Positions 27,432 to 36,243 of a DNA stretch of 64,000 nt are shown here, piece after piece. The stretch lies in contig NZ_PJNI01000008.1 in assembly GCF_002844555.1 (NCBI RefSeq), forward strand, positions 154,175-218,174, given 5' to 3'. How positions within the stretch are numbered: the first letter of the stretch is position 1; every line of letters starts with the position of its first letter. This DNA is from Brumimicrobium salinarum. GTDB taxonomy: Bacteria > Bacteroidota > Bacteroidia > Flavobacteriales_D > Crocinitomicaceae. Position numbers and translations under genes: made by a program. The notes under the pieces are model-generated. The model made no database searches, was not told the origin of the DNA, and worked only from the letters and a program-made list of their open reading frames with translations.

Positions 27432-28061
27432 GTGGACATTCTAAAATCTTATATCAGAGAAGGCGAACATCAAACACAAGATTTTAAATTTCGTGTAGAC
27501 GACGCCAAGAAAATAGCACGTACTTTAGCGGCTTTTGCCAATACTGATGGTGGCCGTTTATTGATTGGAGTCAAAGACAATGGTAAAGTGGTTGGCGTAA
27601 ATCCTGAGGAAGAATTTCATGTAATTCAGGGCGCTGCATCTATGTATTGCAAGCCAGAATTAAAGGTGAAAACTCAAATAATGCAAGATGATCATAAGTT
27701 GGTTTTAGAAGTTACTGTTGACGAAGCAGCAAGGAAACCGATTAAAGCCTTGGATGATAATGATGTTTGGAAAACCTATGTAAGAAGAGAAGATCACACC
27801 TTATTGGCCAATAAAATTTTGGTGGGTGTCTGGAAGAAACAGCGTAATGCAAGCTCAACACCTCAGACATTTGATGAAGATGAACAATTGATTTTAAATA
27901 CCATTAAAAATGAAGGTCAAATTACTTTGAGTAAGCTCTATCGCAAGACAAAACTTAAGAAATCATACATTGATCGACTATTGATTTTGTTTGTGACTTG
28001 GGAAGTTGTCCAAATGAATATAACACCAGCAGGAACTTATTTTTCAGTGTCAGATGTATAG
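27432..28061 (+). CDS. AlbA_2/Schlafen-type DNA-binding protein with winged helix
   Basis: A 209-residue protein starting at GTG 27432. Residues about 10-120 match the AlbA_2 (Schlafen) domain: EHQTQDFKFRV, LAAFANTDGGRLLIGVKDNG and VRREDHTLLAN. Residues about 150-205 form a winged-helix region (ILNTIKNEGQITLSKLYRKT). Such proteins are usually predicted transcription regulators; the target is not evident. Confidence 0.82.
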   Translation: MDILKSYIREGEHQTQDFKFRVDDAKKIARTLAAFANTDGGRLLIGVKDNGKVVGVNPEEEFHVIQGAASMYCKPELKVKTQIMQDDHKLVLEVTVDEAARKPIKALDDNDVWKTYVRREDHTLLANKILVGVWKKQRNASSTPQTFDEDEQLILNTIKNEGQITLSKLYRKTKLKKSYIDRLLILFVTWEVVQMNITPAGTYFSVSDV

Positions 28062-28110
28062 TATATAGTGTAGAAAAGAGTTTTACAAAACTCCAATTAG
28101 TTCTAAACAA

Positions 28111-28138
28111 AAAAAGAGCCGCTTTCACGACTCTTTTT
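28111..28138. terminator. Bidirectional terminator
   Basis: AAAAAGAG and CTCTTTTT arms with an inner CG/CG pair sit between the convergent AlbA_2 and MscS genes, giving a T tract in both directions. Confidence 0.8.
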
Positions 28139-28156
28139 ATTATTAAATAATTTTTA

Positions 28157-29005
28157 TTAGTTAGCAGCAGGATCTTTTAAACCTCCATCTACATGCACGT
28201 CCATTTGTGGGAACGGCATTGATATACCCTCTATTTCTTCAAACTTTTGGTAAACTGCTTCATTGATGTCGAAGAAAATATCCCAATAATCTTCTTTGTT
28301 ACACCATACCCTCACCGTTAAATCAACAGATGAATCACCTAAATTTCCGAGCTTAACAAAAGGGGCAGGATCTTTAAAAACTTTATCGTGAGCACTTACA
28401 ATTTGCAAAACTGTGTCTCTGGCCAATTTAAAGTCCTCACCGTAGCTAAATCCAAAGGTAAAGTCTACTCTTCTCGTTGGTTGCATGCTGTAGTTGGTGA
28501 TGTTTCCGTTGTATAATGGACCGTTGGGTACAATAATCGTTTTATTATCAGGTGTTGTCATTACTGTGTGAAATATCTGAATTTCTTTTACTGTTCCCGA
28601 CTCACCTTGACATTGTACATAATCTCCTACCTTGAATGGTTTAAAAATTAAAATCATAACTCCACCCGCTAAATTGCTCAATGTTCCAGAGAAAGCCATA
28701 CCTATTGCTAAACCTGCAGCACCCAGTATTGCAATGAAAGAAGTCATTTCGATTCCTAACTGGGAGAAAACGGTAACTATAGTTAATACTTTTATAAGTC
28801 CACTAACAAGTCCTTTCATAAAGGTAATGAGACCTTTATCAGAGTCTCTTTTTTCGAGGATTTTTGCGACCATTTTGCTGAAGAACTTTGCTAATCTCAT
28901 TCCTATGATGAAAATAACAACAGCAATCAGTAAGTTAATTCCAATTTCGACAAGCGTTCCCATGAGGTCTTCTTGAGATATTCCAAATAGATTTTCTGTA
29001 TCCAT
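28157..29005 (-). CDS. Small-conductance mechanosensitive channel (MscS family)
   Basis: A 282-residue inner-membrane protein with three N-terminal helices. The pore-lining third helix is glycine/alanine rich (ILGAAGLAIGMAFSGTLSNL) and is followed by the family beta domain (FKVGDYVQCQGESGTVKEI, then TPDNKTIIVPNGPLYNG). It opens under membrane tension to release solutes. A perfect minus-strand -7 box, TATATTTG, lies at 29042-29049. Confidence 0.93.
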   Translation of the reverse strand: MDTENLFGISQEDLMGTLVEIGINLLIAVVIFIIGMRLAKFFSKMVAKILEKRDSDKGLITFMKGLVSGLIKVLTIVTVFSQLGIEMTSFIAILGAAGLAIGMAFSGTLSNLAGGVMILIFKPFKVGDYVQCQGESGTVKEIQIFHTVMTTPDNKTIIVPNGPLYNGNITNYSMQPTRRVDFTFGFSYGEDFKLARDTVLQIVSAHDKVFKDPAPFVKLGNLGDSSVDLTVRVWCNKEDYWDIFFDINEAVYQKFEEIEGISMPFPQMDVHVDGGLKDPAAN

Positions 29006-29041
29006 AATTTAAGTATTGATTAAATAATTTAATTTTGTTTG

Positions 29042-29049
29042 CAAATATA
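29042..29049 (-). promoter_or_regulatory. -7 promoter element for the MscS gene
   Basis: Minus-strand TATATTTG matches TAnnTTTG, 36 bases before the ATG at 29005. Confidence 0.6.
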
Positions 29050-29087
29050 TGGTTAATTATTGTTTAACCTCTTAATTTAAAACAGTG

Positions 29088-29845
29088 ATGTTAATTTTAT
29101 CTAAAATTGTTTATGTTTTTATTACACCTTTAACATGGCTCTTGATAGCTTTAATCATTAGTGTTTTAGCAAAAAGGAAAAGAATTAAAAGAGTTGCTCG
29201 AATATCCTCATTAGCAATCGTTTTATTTTTTTCAAATACATTTATTTATAAAGAAATACTAAGGGGTTGGGAGATTCATGCCGTAAGCTTTGAAAGTGTC
29301 AATCATCATGATGTCGCACTTGTTTTGGGCGGAATGTTCGAATATGATCATTCTGTTGATAGAATAAGTGTGAGAAGAGGAGCTGATCGAATATGGCAAG
29401 CTCTCACACTTTATAATCAAAAAAAGTAAAAAAACTCTGTATTATCGGACATCATGGCGATGTTATTGATAAAGGATTAGATGAAGCTGTGCAACTTAAA
29501 GAAAAACTGATTGAATTTGGAATTCCTGAAACAGATATTCTTATTGAAACAAAATCTAGAAACACCAATGAAAATGCAAAATATACTACAGAATTATTAC
29601 AACAATCTTATCCTCATTTCAATTCCTTTATTTTGGTGACCTCAGCAAGACACATGCGAAGAGCTAAAGCTTCTTTTGAAAATTATGGGTTAAAAGTAAC
29701 TCCGTTTTCTACTGATCAATATACTGCTGAGAATAGGTTTTACACATGGGACGAATTTATTATTCCAAGTGCTGATACATTCAATGAATGGTTCGGATTG
29801 CTTAAAGAAATAGTTGGCTATGCTTGGCATTCTATTGCATACTGA
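29088..29845 (+). CDS. YdcF/SanA-like DUF218 protein, split by a -1 frameshift
   Basis: Two frames together make one DUF218/ElyC-like protein. The first (29088-29429) has two membrane helices and ALVLGGMFEYD. The second, open from before 29430 to 29845, continues LCIIGHHGDVIDKG, SRNTNENAKYT and VTSARHMRRA. The join is at C-A7-G (29418-29426). In the first frame CAA AAA AAG TAA is read; a -1 slip at A_AAA_AAG gives GTA AAA AAA CTC and restores the family sequence. It is either programmed frameshifting or a missing A. Family members act in envelope polysaccharide or cell-wall processes; the role here is unknown. Confidence 0.75.
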
Positions 29846-29886
29846 TTTAAAAGTAAATAAATTATTTGAATTAAAACATTACTGAA

Positions 29887-30216
29887 ATGGAGATTAACTG
29901 GGAAGATTTCACTAAAATTGAGATGCGTGTAGGTACAATTTTGACTGCTGAAATATTTGAAGAAGCACGAAATCCAGCGTATAAAATGACCATTGACTTT
30001 GGAACTTTGGGAATCAAAAAAACATCTGCACAAATTACTAAGTTGTATAAACCCAATGACCTCATTGGAAAGCAGATTGTCGCTGTGGTTAATTTTTCGC
30101 CTAAACAAATTGCCAACATGATGAGCGAATGTTTGGTGCTCGGTGGGGTAGAAGGAGAAAAAGTTACCTTGATTAATCCTGACCAAACGGTTGAAAATGG
30201 AACACGGATATTTTAA
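29887..30216 (+). CDS. csaA: CsaA-type tRNA-binding/chaperone protein
   Basis: A 109-residue OB-fold protein similar to the tRNA-binding domain of MetRS and to CsaA: FTKIEMRVGTILTAE, ARNPAYKMTIDFG, AQITKLY and SECLVLGG. CsaA from Bacillus has chaperone-like, secretion-related activity and binds tRNA-like surfaces. It starts at ATG 29887 and is complete. Confidence 0.9.
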   Translation: MEINWEDFTKIEMRVGTILTAEIFEEARNPAYKMTIDFGTLGIKKTSAQITKLYKPNDLIGKQIVAVVNFSPKQIANMMSECLVLGGVEGEKVTLINPDQTVENGTRIF

Positions 30217-30220
30217 TTAC

Positions 30221-30290
30221 GAACGGCTTTAGCCCTCAACGAAGTTAATTACAAGTTAGTCAATTACGAATTTCCTCAATCGTAATTATT
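30221..30290 (+). repeat. Dispersed repeat, copy 1
   Basis: The element starts GAACGGCTTTAGCCCTC and continues to GAAGTTAATTAC, followed by AATTACGAAT-like sequence. A second copy lies in inverse orientation at 36175-36243. Confidence 0.6.
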
Positions 30291-30368
30291 TAGCATGAAC
30301 GTGATTTTATTTTGAATCGGTTTTTATAAGAAATAGAAAATCGTGCAGAATCAATTGACATTGTGGGT

Positions 30369-30424
30369 ACGTTTATATATTTGTAGTATCACACGGCCGT
30401 GCGATGCTACAAATATATAAACGT
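30369..30424. repeat. 56-bp near-perfect palindrome
   Basis: An 18-bp arm, ACGTTTATATATTTGTAG, is matched perfectly by CTACAAATATATAAACGT, and the inner 10 bp on each side (around CACGGCCGTG) pair with two mismatches. Each arm contains TATATTTG, the -7 consensus, pointing inward. It lies between the convergent csaA and prfC genes. Confidence 0.85.
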
Positions 30425-30449
30425 CTAATATTGACTAATTCGAAATTGA

Positions 30450-32039
30450 CTATTTCACCTTAAATTCACTCGTTTTATGGAAAGTAATTGCTGGATAATC
30501 TCTTTCGGCCATTTCTAATAAAAACGGAGTTTCTGCTAGAAAAACGTAATTATCATCCTTGTCTTTGGCGATATTTCCCGTTTTGGCTTTTAAGAATTTT
30601 TCTATTTCCTCTGGTTTGTCTGAGGTCATCCAACACGCTTTGTGGTAATTCATTGGTGTAAATGAACATTTGGCACCGTATTCGTGCAATAAACGGTATA
30701 AAATAACTTCAAACTGTAGTTGTCCAACCGTACCGATAATCTTACGACTTCCAGGCTCTTGAATAAACATTTGGGCAACTCCTTCATCCATTAACTGACG
30801 AATTCCTTTGTCCAATTGCTTAGATTTCATTGGGTCATCGTTTCTTAATTCTTGGAAGAATTCTGGTGAGAATGAAGGAATTCCAACAAAGTTAAAATCT
30901 TTCCCTTCTGTTAATGTATCTCCAATTTTAAAGTTTCCTGTATCATAAAGTCCAATTACATCACCTGGAAAAGCTTCATCGACAATACTCTTATCTTGGG
31001 CCATAAAAGAAGTCGGATTCGGAAACTTAATTTTCTTTCCATTGCGCACATGTTTATAGAAGGTATTGCGTTCGAATTTTCCAGAAACGATTCTTAAGAA
31101 AGCAATTCTATCTCGGTGCTTTGGATCAAGATTGGCGTGAATCTTAAACACAAATCCAGAGAATTTAGGAGCTGAAGGTTCTATAAAACCTTGATCTGTG
31201 TCTCTTCCTCGTGGTGAAGGCGAAATATCCACAAACGCATTCAATAATTCACGAACTCCGAAGTTATTTACCGCACTTCCAAAAAAGACAGGAGCTATTT
31301 TTCCGCTTAAATAATCTTCCATGTTGAACTCATCATAAACGCCATCTACGAGTTCAACTTCTTCACGTAATTCATTTGCAGCTTCATCGCCAATGATCTC
31401 ATCGAGCTCCTTGTTGTCTAAATCGGTAAATTTGACCAACTCTTCACTGATCCCCGTTTTATTTCCATGAAATAGACTCAATTCTTGTTCGTGCATGTTG
31501 TAAACCCCTTTGAAATCGTCTCCCATTCCAATTGGCCATGCTAATGGGCGAACACCAATGCCTAGTTTTGTCTCTATTTCATCTAATAATTCAAAAGCAT
31601 CTTTACCATATCTGTCCATCTTGTTGATGAAAACAATTACTGGTGTATTTCTCATGCGACAAACTTCCATCAGTTTTTCGGTCTGACTTTCCACACCACT
31701 CGCATTGTCAATCACTAAAATAACGCTATCCACCGCTGTTAACGTACGGTAAGTATCTTCAGCGAAATCCTTATGTCCAGGAGTATCAAGAATATTTATG
31801 TGTTTATCACGATAGTCAAAAGCCATTACAGAAGTCGCTACAGAAATACCACGTTGTTGCTCAATTTCCATGAAATCGGAAGTTGCGGACTTCTTAATTT
31901 TGTTACTTTTTACCGCTCCAGCTGTTTGAATTGCACCACCAAATAGAAGTAGTTTCTCCGTTAAAGTAGTTTTACCAGCATCCGGATGGGCAATAATTCC
32001 AAAGGTGCGTCTTTTCTCTATTTCTTTTTGATTCGTCAT
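30450..32039 (-). CDS. prfC: Peptide chain release factor 3
   Basis: A translational GTPase that recycles RF1/RF2 from ribosomes after termination. G motifs are AHPDAGKTT, the effector region [16 protein letters not shown] and NKMD; domain II/III follow, with SMxQ-like [11 protein letters not shown] take ATG 32039 (MTNQKEIEK; 529 residues) as the start, as in relatives; a TTG/ATG extension to 32066 is possible. The promoter TACATTTG (minus strand) is at 32091-32098. Confidence 0.95.
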   Translation of the reverse strand: MTNQKEIEKRRTFGIIAHPDAGKTTLTEKLLLFGGAIQTAGAVKSNKIKKSATSDFMEIEQQRGISVATSVMAFDYRDKHINILDTPGHKDFAEDTYRTLTAVDSVILVIDNASGVESQTEKLMEVCRMRNTPVIVFINKMDRYGKDAFELLDEIETKLGIGVRPLAWPIGMGDDFKGVYNMHEQELSLFHGNKTGISEELVKFTDLDNKELDEIIGDEAANELREEVELVDGVYDEFNMEDYLSGKIAPVFFGSAVNNFGVRELLNAFVDISPSPRGRDTDQGFIEPSAPKFSGFVFKIHANLDPKHRDRIAFLRIVSGKFERNTFYKHVRNGKKIKFPNPTSFMAQDKSIVDEAFPGDVIGLYDTGNFKIGDTLTEGKDFNFVGIPSFSPEFFQELRNDDPMKSKQLDKGIRQLMDEGVAQMFIQEPGSRKIIGTVGQLQFEVILYRLLHEYGAKCSFTPMNYHKACWMTSDKPEEIEKFLKAKTGNIAKDKDDNYVFLAETPFLLEMAERDYPAITFHKTSEFKVK

Positions 32040-32090
32040 AAATATCAGGACATTAGTCGAATACATTAAAATCGAATTCGATCAATAGCG

Positions 32091-32098
32091 CAAATGTA
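32091..32098 (-). promoter_or_regulatory. -7 promoter element for prfC
   Basis: Minus-strand TACATTTG matches TAnnTTTG. It lies in the short gap before the divergent L,D-transpeptidase gene. Confidence 0.6.
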
Positions 32099-32125
32099 GT
32101 GACATTTTATTATTTTCGCATCGCT

Positions 32126-32917
32126 ATGCTCAATAAAATACCCGTACAAAAGCTCATTTTGTTTGGTTTTACATTTATTTTACTAAGTTTCACAAATTTT
32201 CATTTTGAAGAAATTTCGGTAAAAACAGAAACAAAAAATGAGGATCAAAATAAAGCAGTTCAACATAAGGAACATTATCCTGAAAACAGATGGGAACAAT
32301 TTGTTTATTCGAATTATAAATGTTTAAATGATTCTACTTTAACTTATGAAGCATTCTACAATGGATTAAAGGGATATTACACTTTAAAAGAAGAAGGTCA
32401 GCTTGAGAATGAGAGGGTTTTAACCATAGTTGATTTTTCACAGCATTCCTCTAAAGAAAGAATGTACGTTATTAATGTCGAAACATTTGAAATTGTAAAG
32501 AAATCGCTTTGTGCGCATGGAAAACACACAGGAATGGCGACTGCTGAAAAGTTTTCAAACATTAGTGGCAGCTTGCAAAGTAGTTTAGGCTTTTTTCTCA
32601 CTGCCGAAACCTACTCTGGAAAGTTTGATTACGCAATGCGATTGGATGGATTAGAAGCGTCTAATTCAAAAGCTCGGCCAAGGGGAATTGTAGTTCATGG
32701 AGCAACTTATGCAACTCCGGCGTTTTTAAAAAGAAATAATGGAGTGCTCGGAAGAAGTTACGGGTGCCCAGCTTTGCCAAAACATAATGCCACCGAAATA
32801 ATTGATGTAATTAAAGAAGGTTCTTGCTTTTTTATTTACGCTGATGATTTAAATTATTTAGAGAGCTCTAAAGTGATTAATCAAGAATCATTTCCTTCCA
32901 TTTTAAATGCTTCATAA
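32126..32917 (+). CDS. YkuD_2-family murein L,D-transpeptidase-like protein
   Basis: A 263-residue exported protein starting at ATG 32126, with an N-terminal signal/anchor helix (FGFTFILLSFTNF). The catalytic region has the histidine block RGIVVHGATYATP and the nucleophile block GRSYGCPALP, where Cys is the active residue. It should cross-link or remodel peptidoglycan or attach proteins in the periplasm. It is divergent from prfC. Confidence 0.9.
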   Translation: MLNKIPVQKLILFGFTFILLSFTNFHFEEISVKTETKNEDQNKAVQHKEHYPENRWEQFVYSNYKCLNDSTLTYEAFYNGLKGYYTLKEEGQLENERVLTIVDFSQHSSKERMYVINVETFEIVKKSLCAHGKHTGMATAEKFSNISGSLQSSLGFFLTAETYSGKFDYAMRLDGLEASNSKARPRGIVVHGATYATPAFLKRNNGVLGRSYGCPALPKHNATEIIDVIKEGSCFFIYADDLNYLESSKVINQESFPSILNAS

Positions 32918-32981
32918 AGAATAAAATCAATAAAAATTTAATTTAATTTTAAATTTTCTTGCATACTCCAAAGTGTTGATA

Positions 32982-32989
32982 TATATTTG
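32982..32989 (+). promoter_or_regulatory. -7 promoter element for the cold-shock gene
   Basis: TATATTTG matches TAnnTTTG, 23 bases before ATG 33013; the short leader is T/A rich. Confidence 0.65.
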
Positions 32990-33012
32990 GACTTTATTTT
33001 TAATTATTTATT

Positions 33013-33204
33013 ATGCCACAAGGAACAGTTAAGTTTTTTAACACAGAAAAAGGGTTCGGATTTATCGTACCAGAAGAAGGAAACGATGTATTCGTACATG
33101 CAAACGGATTAATCGACGAGATTCGTGAAGACGACAAAGTTGAATTTGAAGTTGAAGAGGGAAGAAAAGGATTAAACGCTGTTAACGTAAAAGTTATCGG
33201 TTAG
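33013..33204 (+). CDS. Cold-shock domain protein
   Basis: A 63-residue single cold-shock domain with both RNA-binding motifs: KGFGFI (RNP1) and VFVHANGL (RNP2). It binds single-stranded RNA/DNA and acts as an RNA chaperone. It has its own promoter and a strong terminator, so it is a monocistronic transcript. Confidence 0.95.
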   Translation: MPQGTVKFFNTEKGFGFIVPEEGNDVFVHANGLIDEIREDDKVEFEVEEGRKGLNAVNVKVIG

Positions 33205-33228
33205 TATATAATTTATTTTAAGTACTCT

Positions 33229-33262
33229 AAAAGGCTATCGATTTTTCGATAGCCTTTTATTT
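33229..33262 (+). terminator. Rho-independent terminator of the cold-shock gene
   Basis: A perfect 13-bp stem, AAAAGGCTATCGA with TCGATAGCCTTTT, has a TTTT loop and is followed by ATTTTTG. Confidence 0.92.
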
Positions 33263-33411
33263 TTGTCTAAACTTTTTTAAACTTAACCAATTCTATATCT
33301 AAATCATTAGTAATCTGTTGATAATTAAATGCTTCATTTTTTCAAAATTAAATTTGACGCAATGGAGACTGAATTTTATTTAAAATCATTCTAATTAAGC
33401 AAATAAAGTCT

Positions 33412-33419
33412 TATATTTG
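33412..33419 (+). promoter_or_regulatory. -7 promoter element, leaderless arrangement
   Basis: TATATTTG ends five bases before ATG 33425, so transcription would start at or next to the start codon. Confidence 0.6.
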
Positions 33420-33424
33420 CTACC

Positions 33425-34099
33425 ATGAAAGTCATTATAGCAGACAGTAACGACATTGTAAGGGTTGGATTGCGATCCATTTTGGCAGAAGATCCATCCG
33501 TGAAAGTGGTTGGTGAAGCTGTTTCGGGAGAACAGTTCATTGAACAACTCAAAAATGTAGAGGTTGATGTTGCGCTACTTGACTACACTGCACCGAATTT
33601 TAGTATTGATATTATTCCAAAAGCGTTGAATGCAAATAAGCATCTAAAAATTGTAGCCATAACGCCTGAACAAAATCCATCTGTTGTCATTGATGCTTTA
33701 AAATCTGGTGTTACCAGTTACATCAAAAAAGACTGTGATATCGCTGAAATTAAATCATCTGTTAGAGAAACAGTAGGAGGGAACAAGTTCTTTTGTGGAC
33801 AAATCTTAGATTCCATCCGCAAAGCTTCAATTGATGTTGAACATTTAGATTTAGATAGTTTTTCATGTGAACCTGTTTTGCTTTCAGAGCGTGAATTGGA
33901 AATTATAAAATACATCGCCGAAGGAAATACCAATGCACAAATAGCAGATTTACTTTGTTTGAGTCCGCACACAATTACTACGCACAGGAAAAATATTATG
34001 GGTAAGTTGGGAACTAAAAATACCGCTGGAATTGTGATGTATGCCGTAAAATCCAATATTGTAAGTCCAAATAAGTTTTTGTTTACAGGAGAACAGTAG
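33425..34099 (+). CDS. NarL/LuxR-type response regulator
   Basis: A 224-residue two-domain regulator. The receiver domain spans about residues 1-120 with the acidic pocket (ADSND), phospho-acceptor Asp53 (LLDYT) and conserved Lys (YIKKD). The C-terminal LuxR HTH runs from SERELEIIKYIAEGNTNAQ to TTHRKNIMGKLG. No histidine kinase is adjacent, so its partner is elsewhere. The promoter suggests a leaderless mRNA. Confidence 0.92.
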   Translation: MKVIIADSNDIVRVGLRSILAEDPSVKVVGEAVSGEQFIEQLKNVEVDVALLDYTAPNFSIDIIPKALNANKHLKIVAITPEQNPSVVIDALKSGVTSYIKKDCDIAEIKSSVRETVGGNKFFCGQILDSIRKASIDVEHLDLDSFSCEPVLLSERELEIIKYIAEGNTNAQIADLLCLSPHTITTHRKNIMGKLGTKNTAGIVMYAVKSNIVSPNKFLFTGEQ

Positions 34100-34103
34100 G
34101 CAA

Positions 34104-34200
34104 TTACGAATATTCAATTACGAATTAGTCAATTACGAATTAGGAATTACGAATTTTTAATTTTCAATTACGAATTTTCAATTATCAACTATCAATTACC
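34104..34200. repeat. Second cluster of AATTACGAAT repeats
   Basis: At least five copies of CAATTACGAAT in direct orientation, with decayed units (CAATTATCAACTATCAATTA) at the right end, lie between the response regulator and the racemase gene. Confidence 0.75.
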
Positions 34201-34207
34201 CCGTTTT

Positions 34208-35304
34208 CTACATAAACTTTTTGTCGATGAATTTTGAATTTAAAAGTCTTGCTACTGCCATGTAGTTAAGTTCAAAATCAAAAGATTTACCGACTAACTT
34301 TTCATAAAAACTATCTTTTTGATTATTGTCTTTATACTCATATACAGTCATGTCTGACGTAGTGCCAATAAGTTCTAGATTTTCGTCTAGAGGATTTAGA
34401 TTATTGGCATCAACATCTAACATTCCAAAATCAAAAATGGCCCGATAAATCTTTTTCCGTAATGTGACTCGTCGTAATCTTTAGTGTCTCCAATTGAAGC
34501 TTCACTTATCTCACCTTGTGGAATAATTCTCTTTTCTTCAATTTCAATAAGATTCGCAGACAGTCTAAAATTGTCGGTACTTAAATTGAGAAATTGTTGA
34601 TTTCTTAGCGGACTTGTTCCAAAAAATGCAGCTTCTCCAATTCTAAAGTGATTGATGGACTTTGGAATGTTATTCTCTTCTAACAAAGGCAAAGTGATTG
34701 AGCTTCCTCCAGAAAATAGTGCTAGTTTTTTATCAAAAGTTGCTTCAATTAATTTCCCATATAATTCGAGTTGCATCAATTTGTCGTAAGTTGGTTCTAC
34801 GCCATACATACAGCCTAAGTTGGCACCTAATCCAATCGTTTCCACGTTTTTTAATGCAAAGACGGCTCTGTAGAAATCAATGATTTTGTTTCCTAAAACT
34901 CCTTCGCGCAATTCGCCCAATTCGATCATGATAATGACTTTGTGAATTTTTTGCTGTTCCTTTGCCGCCTTGTCAAGTGCTTTTAATGTATGTATTGAAG
35001 TGTTTAGAGAAACATCGGCAAATTCTACAATTTCCTTGGCATAAATCTTTGCAGGTGGTTTAATGTAAATCGTGCGAATTGATGGATTTACTTTTTTGAT
35101 ATTTTTTAAACTCGTCAATCTGGAATCTCCAATAGAGTGGATGTTTTCAATAACTTCTGGCTTCAAGATTTGCTTCATAAACTCTACATCACCGCTAAAA
35201 ACTTTTGTAATTAAACTCCAATGAATTTCATGTTGCTGTAGAAAGCTAGAAATGGCAAGAATGTTATCAATAATACCTGAGCTTTTAATTTTTAAAGTCG
35301 CCAT
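34208..35304 (-). pseudogene. Alanine/ornithine racemase-like PLP enzyme, frameshifted
   Basis: A fold-type III PLP racemase is split across two frames. The first frame (35304-34417) has the N-terminal barrel with LITKVFSG, GELREGV, GLGANLGCM, SGGSSITLP and RIGEAAFFGTSP. After GGA AAA AGA it runs off frame and stops. In the next frame the sequence continues IYRAIFDFGMLDVDA and onward to 34208. One extra A in the A5 tract (34452-34456) would restore a complete protein of about 364 residues. Racemases of this group act on ornithine, alanine or related amino acids. It follows a GNAT gene by two bases. Confidence 0.82.
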
Positions 35305-35306
35305 GA

Positions 35307-35753
35307 TTAATTTTTTAATCGCATTTCTGCGTATTTCGTCTCAAATCCTAATTTCTTGTAGAGTTCAATTGCTGGATTATCATACTCAACATGTAATTTG
35401 ATATCGCCTTTGGTGTTCTTGATTACCTCTTGAACCAGTTGTTTACCAATTCCTTTTCCTCTAAATTTCTCACCAACAGCAATGTAAACCAGAATGTTTT
35501 CAGGTATGTATCCCGACATTCCGGTGTTGTTCATAATTACTCCACCGGCTAGTTTTTCATCATAAAAAGCGAGATAAATTGTACCACCTTCAGCAGGATT
35601 TTCCGACAAAGCATATTCGATACATTTATTAATATCTTCTTTTGCATCGCCATATTTGCCAAGACTTTCATAAAGGAAATCTACAAACTCTTGTCGTGTT
35701 TCTTTGACTTTATCAAAATCGCTTGCTTTGTTAAGACGGGTAATTTTTAGCAT
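35307..35753 (-). CDS. GNAT family N-acetyltransferase
   Basis: A 148-residue GNAT protein with the acetyl-CoA-binding loop GEKFRGKGIGKQLVQEV (about 92-108) and C-terminal NPAIELYKKLGF. Substrate is not known. It is the first gene of a two-gene unit with the racemase (two-base gap), suggesting an amino-acid-related substrate. Confidence 0.85.
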   Translation of the reverse strand: MLKITRLNKASDFDKVKETRQEFVDFLYESLGKYGDAKEDINKCIEYALSENPAEGGTIYLAFYDEKLAGGVIMNNTGMSGYIPENILVYIAVGEKFRGKGIGKQLVQEVIKNTKGDIKLHVEYDNPAIELYKKLGFETKYAEMRLKN

Positions 35754-36226
35754 GAACTGTTTTTAAAGATTCCTATAAAGTAAAAAATCTATAATCTTTC
35801 TCCAAACAAACAGTTCAATATTTACAAATTTGTAATTCATAATTGAATAATCAAACTTGGACATTAACTTTAATGTTGAAAATTATTATCAATAATCTGC
35901 ACCATATTTTCTCGGAATTCCAATAAATTGAACGCTCGAAATAACAAAGTTCAAGAGAATCTAGTTGAAAAAAAGAGGAAAAGCTGGGTGTTTTCTCTTT
36001 TTTTTCTATTTCACTGTTAATATTACTGTCATTTCGATTATCCTAAAATATTTTATTTTTGGGATAGAGAAGTGCTCAGTCCCCTAACTGTTTATATGTC
36101 TTATGAAGGTTGTCGACAAACTTGGTAATCCATTAACAAGGTTCTTTTTTTGTTTGAACCGAGCTAGCGATCTAAACGAAGTTAATTATTACAATCCTCA
36201 ATCATAAATTCGTAATTAGCTTCACT
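35754..36226. other. Intergenic region between the GNAT and mpl genes
   Basis: About 470 bases without a gene. Present are a bulged hairpin with a following T8 run (about 35968-36003), a TATTTTTG -7-like box at 36054-36061 and a GGTTC/GAACC hairpin near 36140. These could describe a short RNA, but no known family is recognised. The repeat at 36175-36243 lies at the right end. Confidence 0.4.
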
Positions 36227-36243
36227 GAGGGCTAAAGCCGTTC
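36175..36243 (-). repeat. Dispersed repeat, copy 2
   Basis: On the minus strand it begins GAACGGCTTTAGCCCTC, then GAAGCTAATTACGAAT, matching copy 1 at 30221 over about 31 positions with few differences. Its inner arms GAAGTTAATTA and TAATTAGCTTC are inverted repeats. It overlaps the stop codon of mpl. Confidence 0.6.

Noticed and set aside
35968..36160. Possible small RNA between the GNAT and mpl genes
   Set aside because: A -7-like box and two weak hairpins exist, but they are not arranged as one promoter-to-terminator unit and match no known RNA family.
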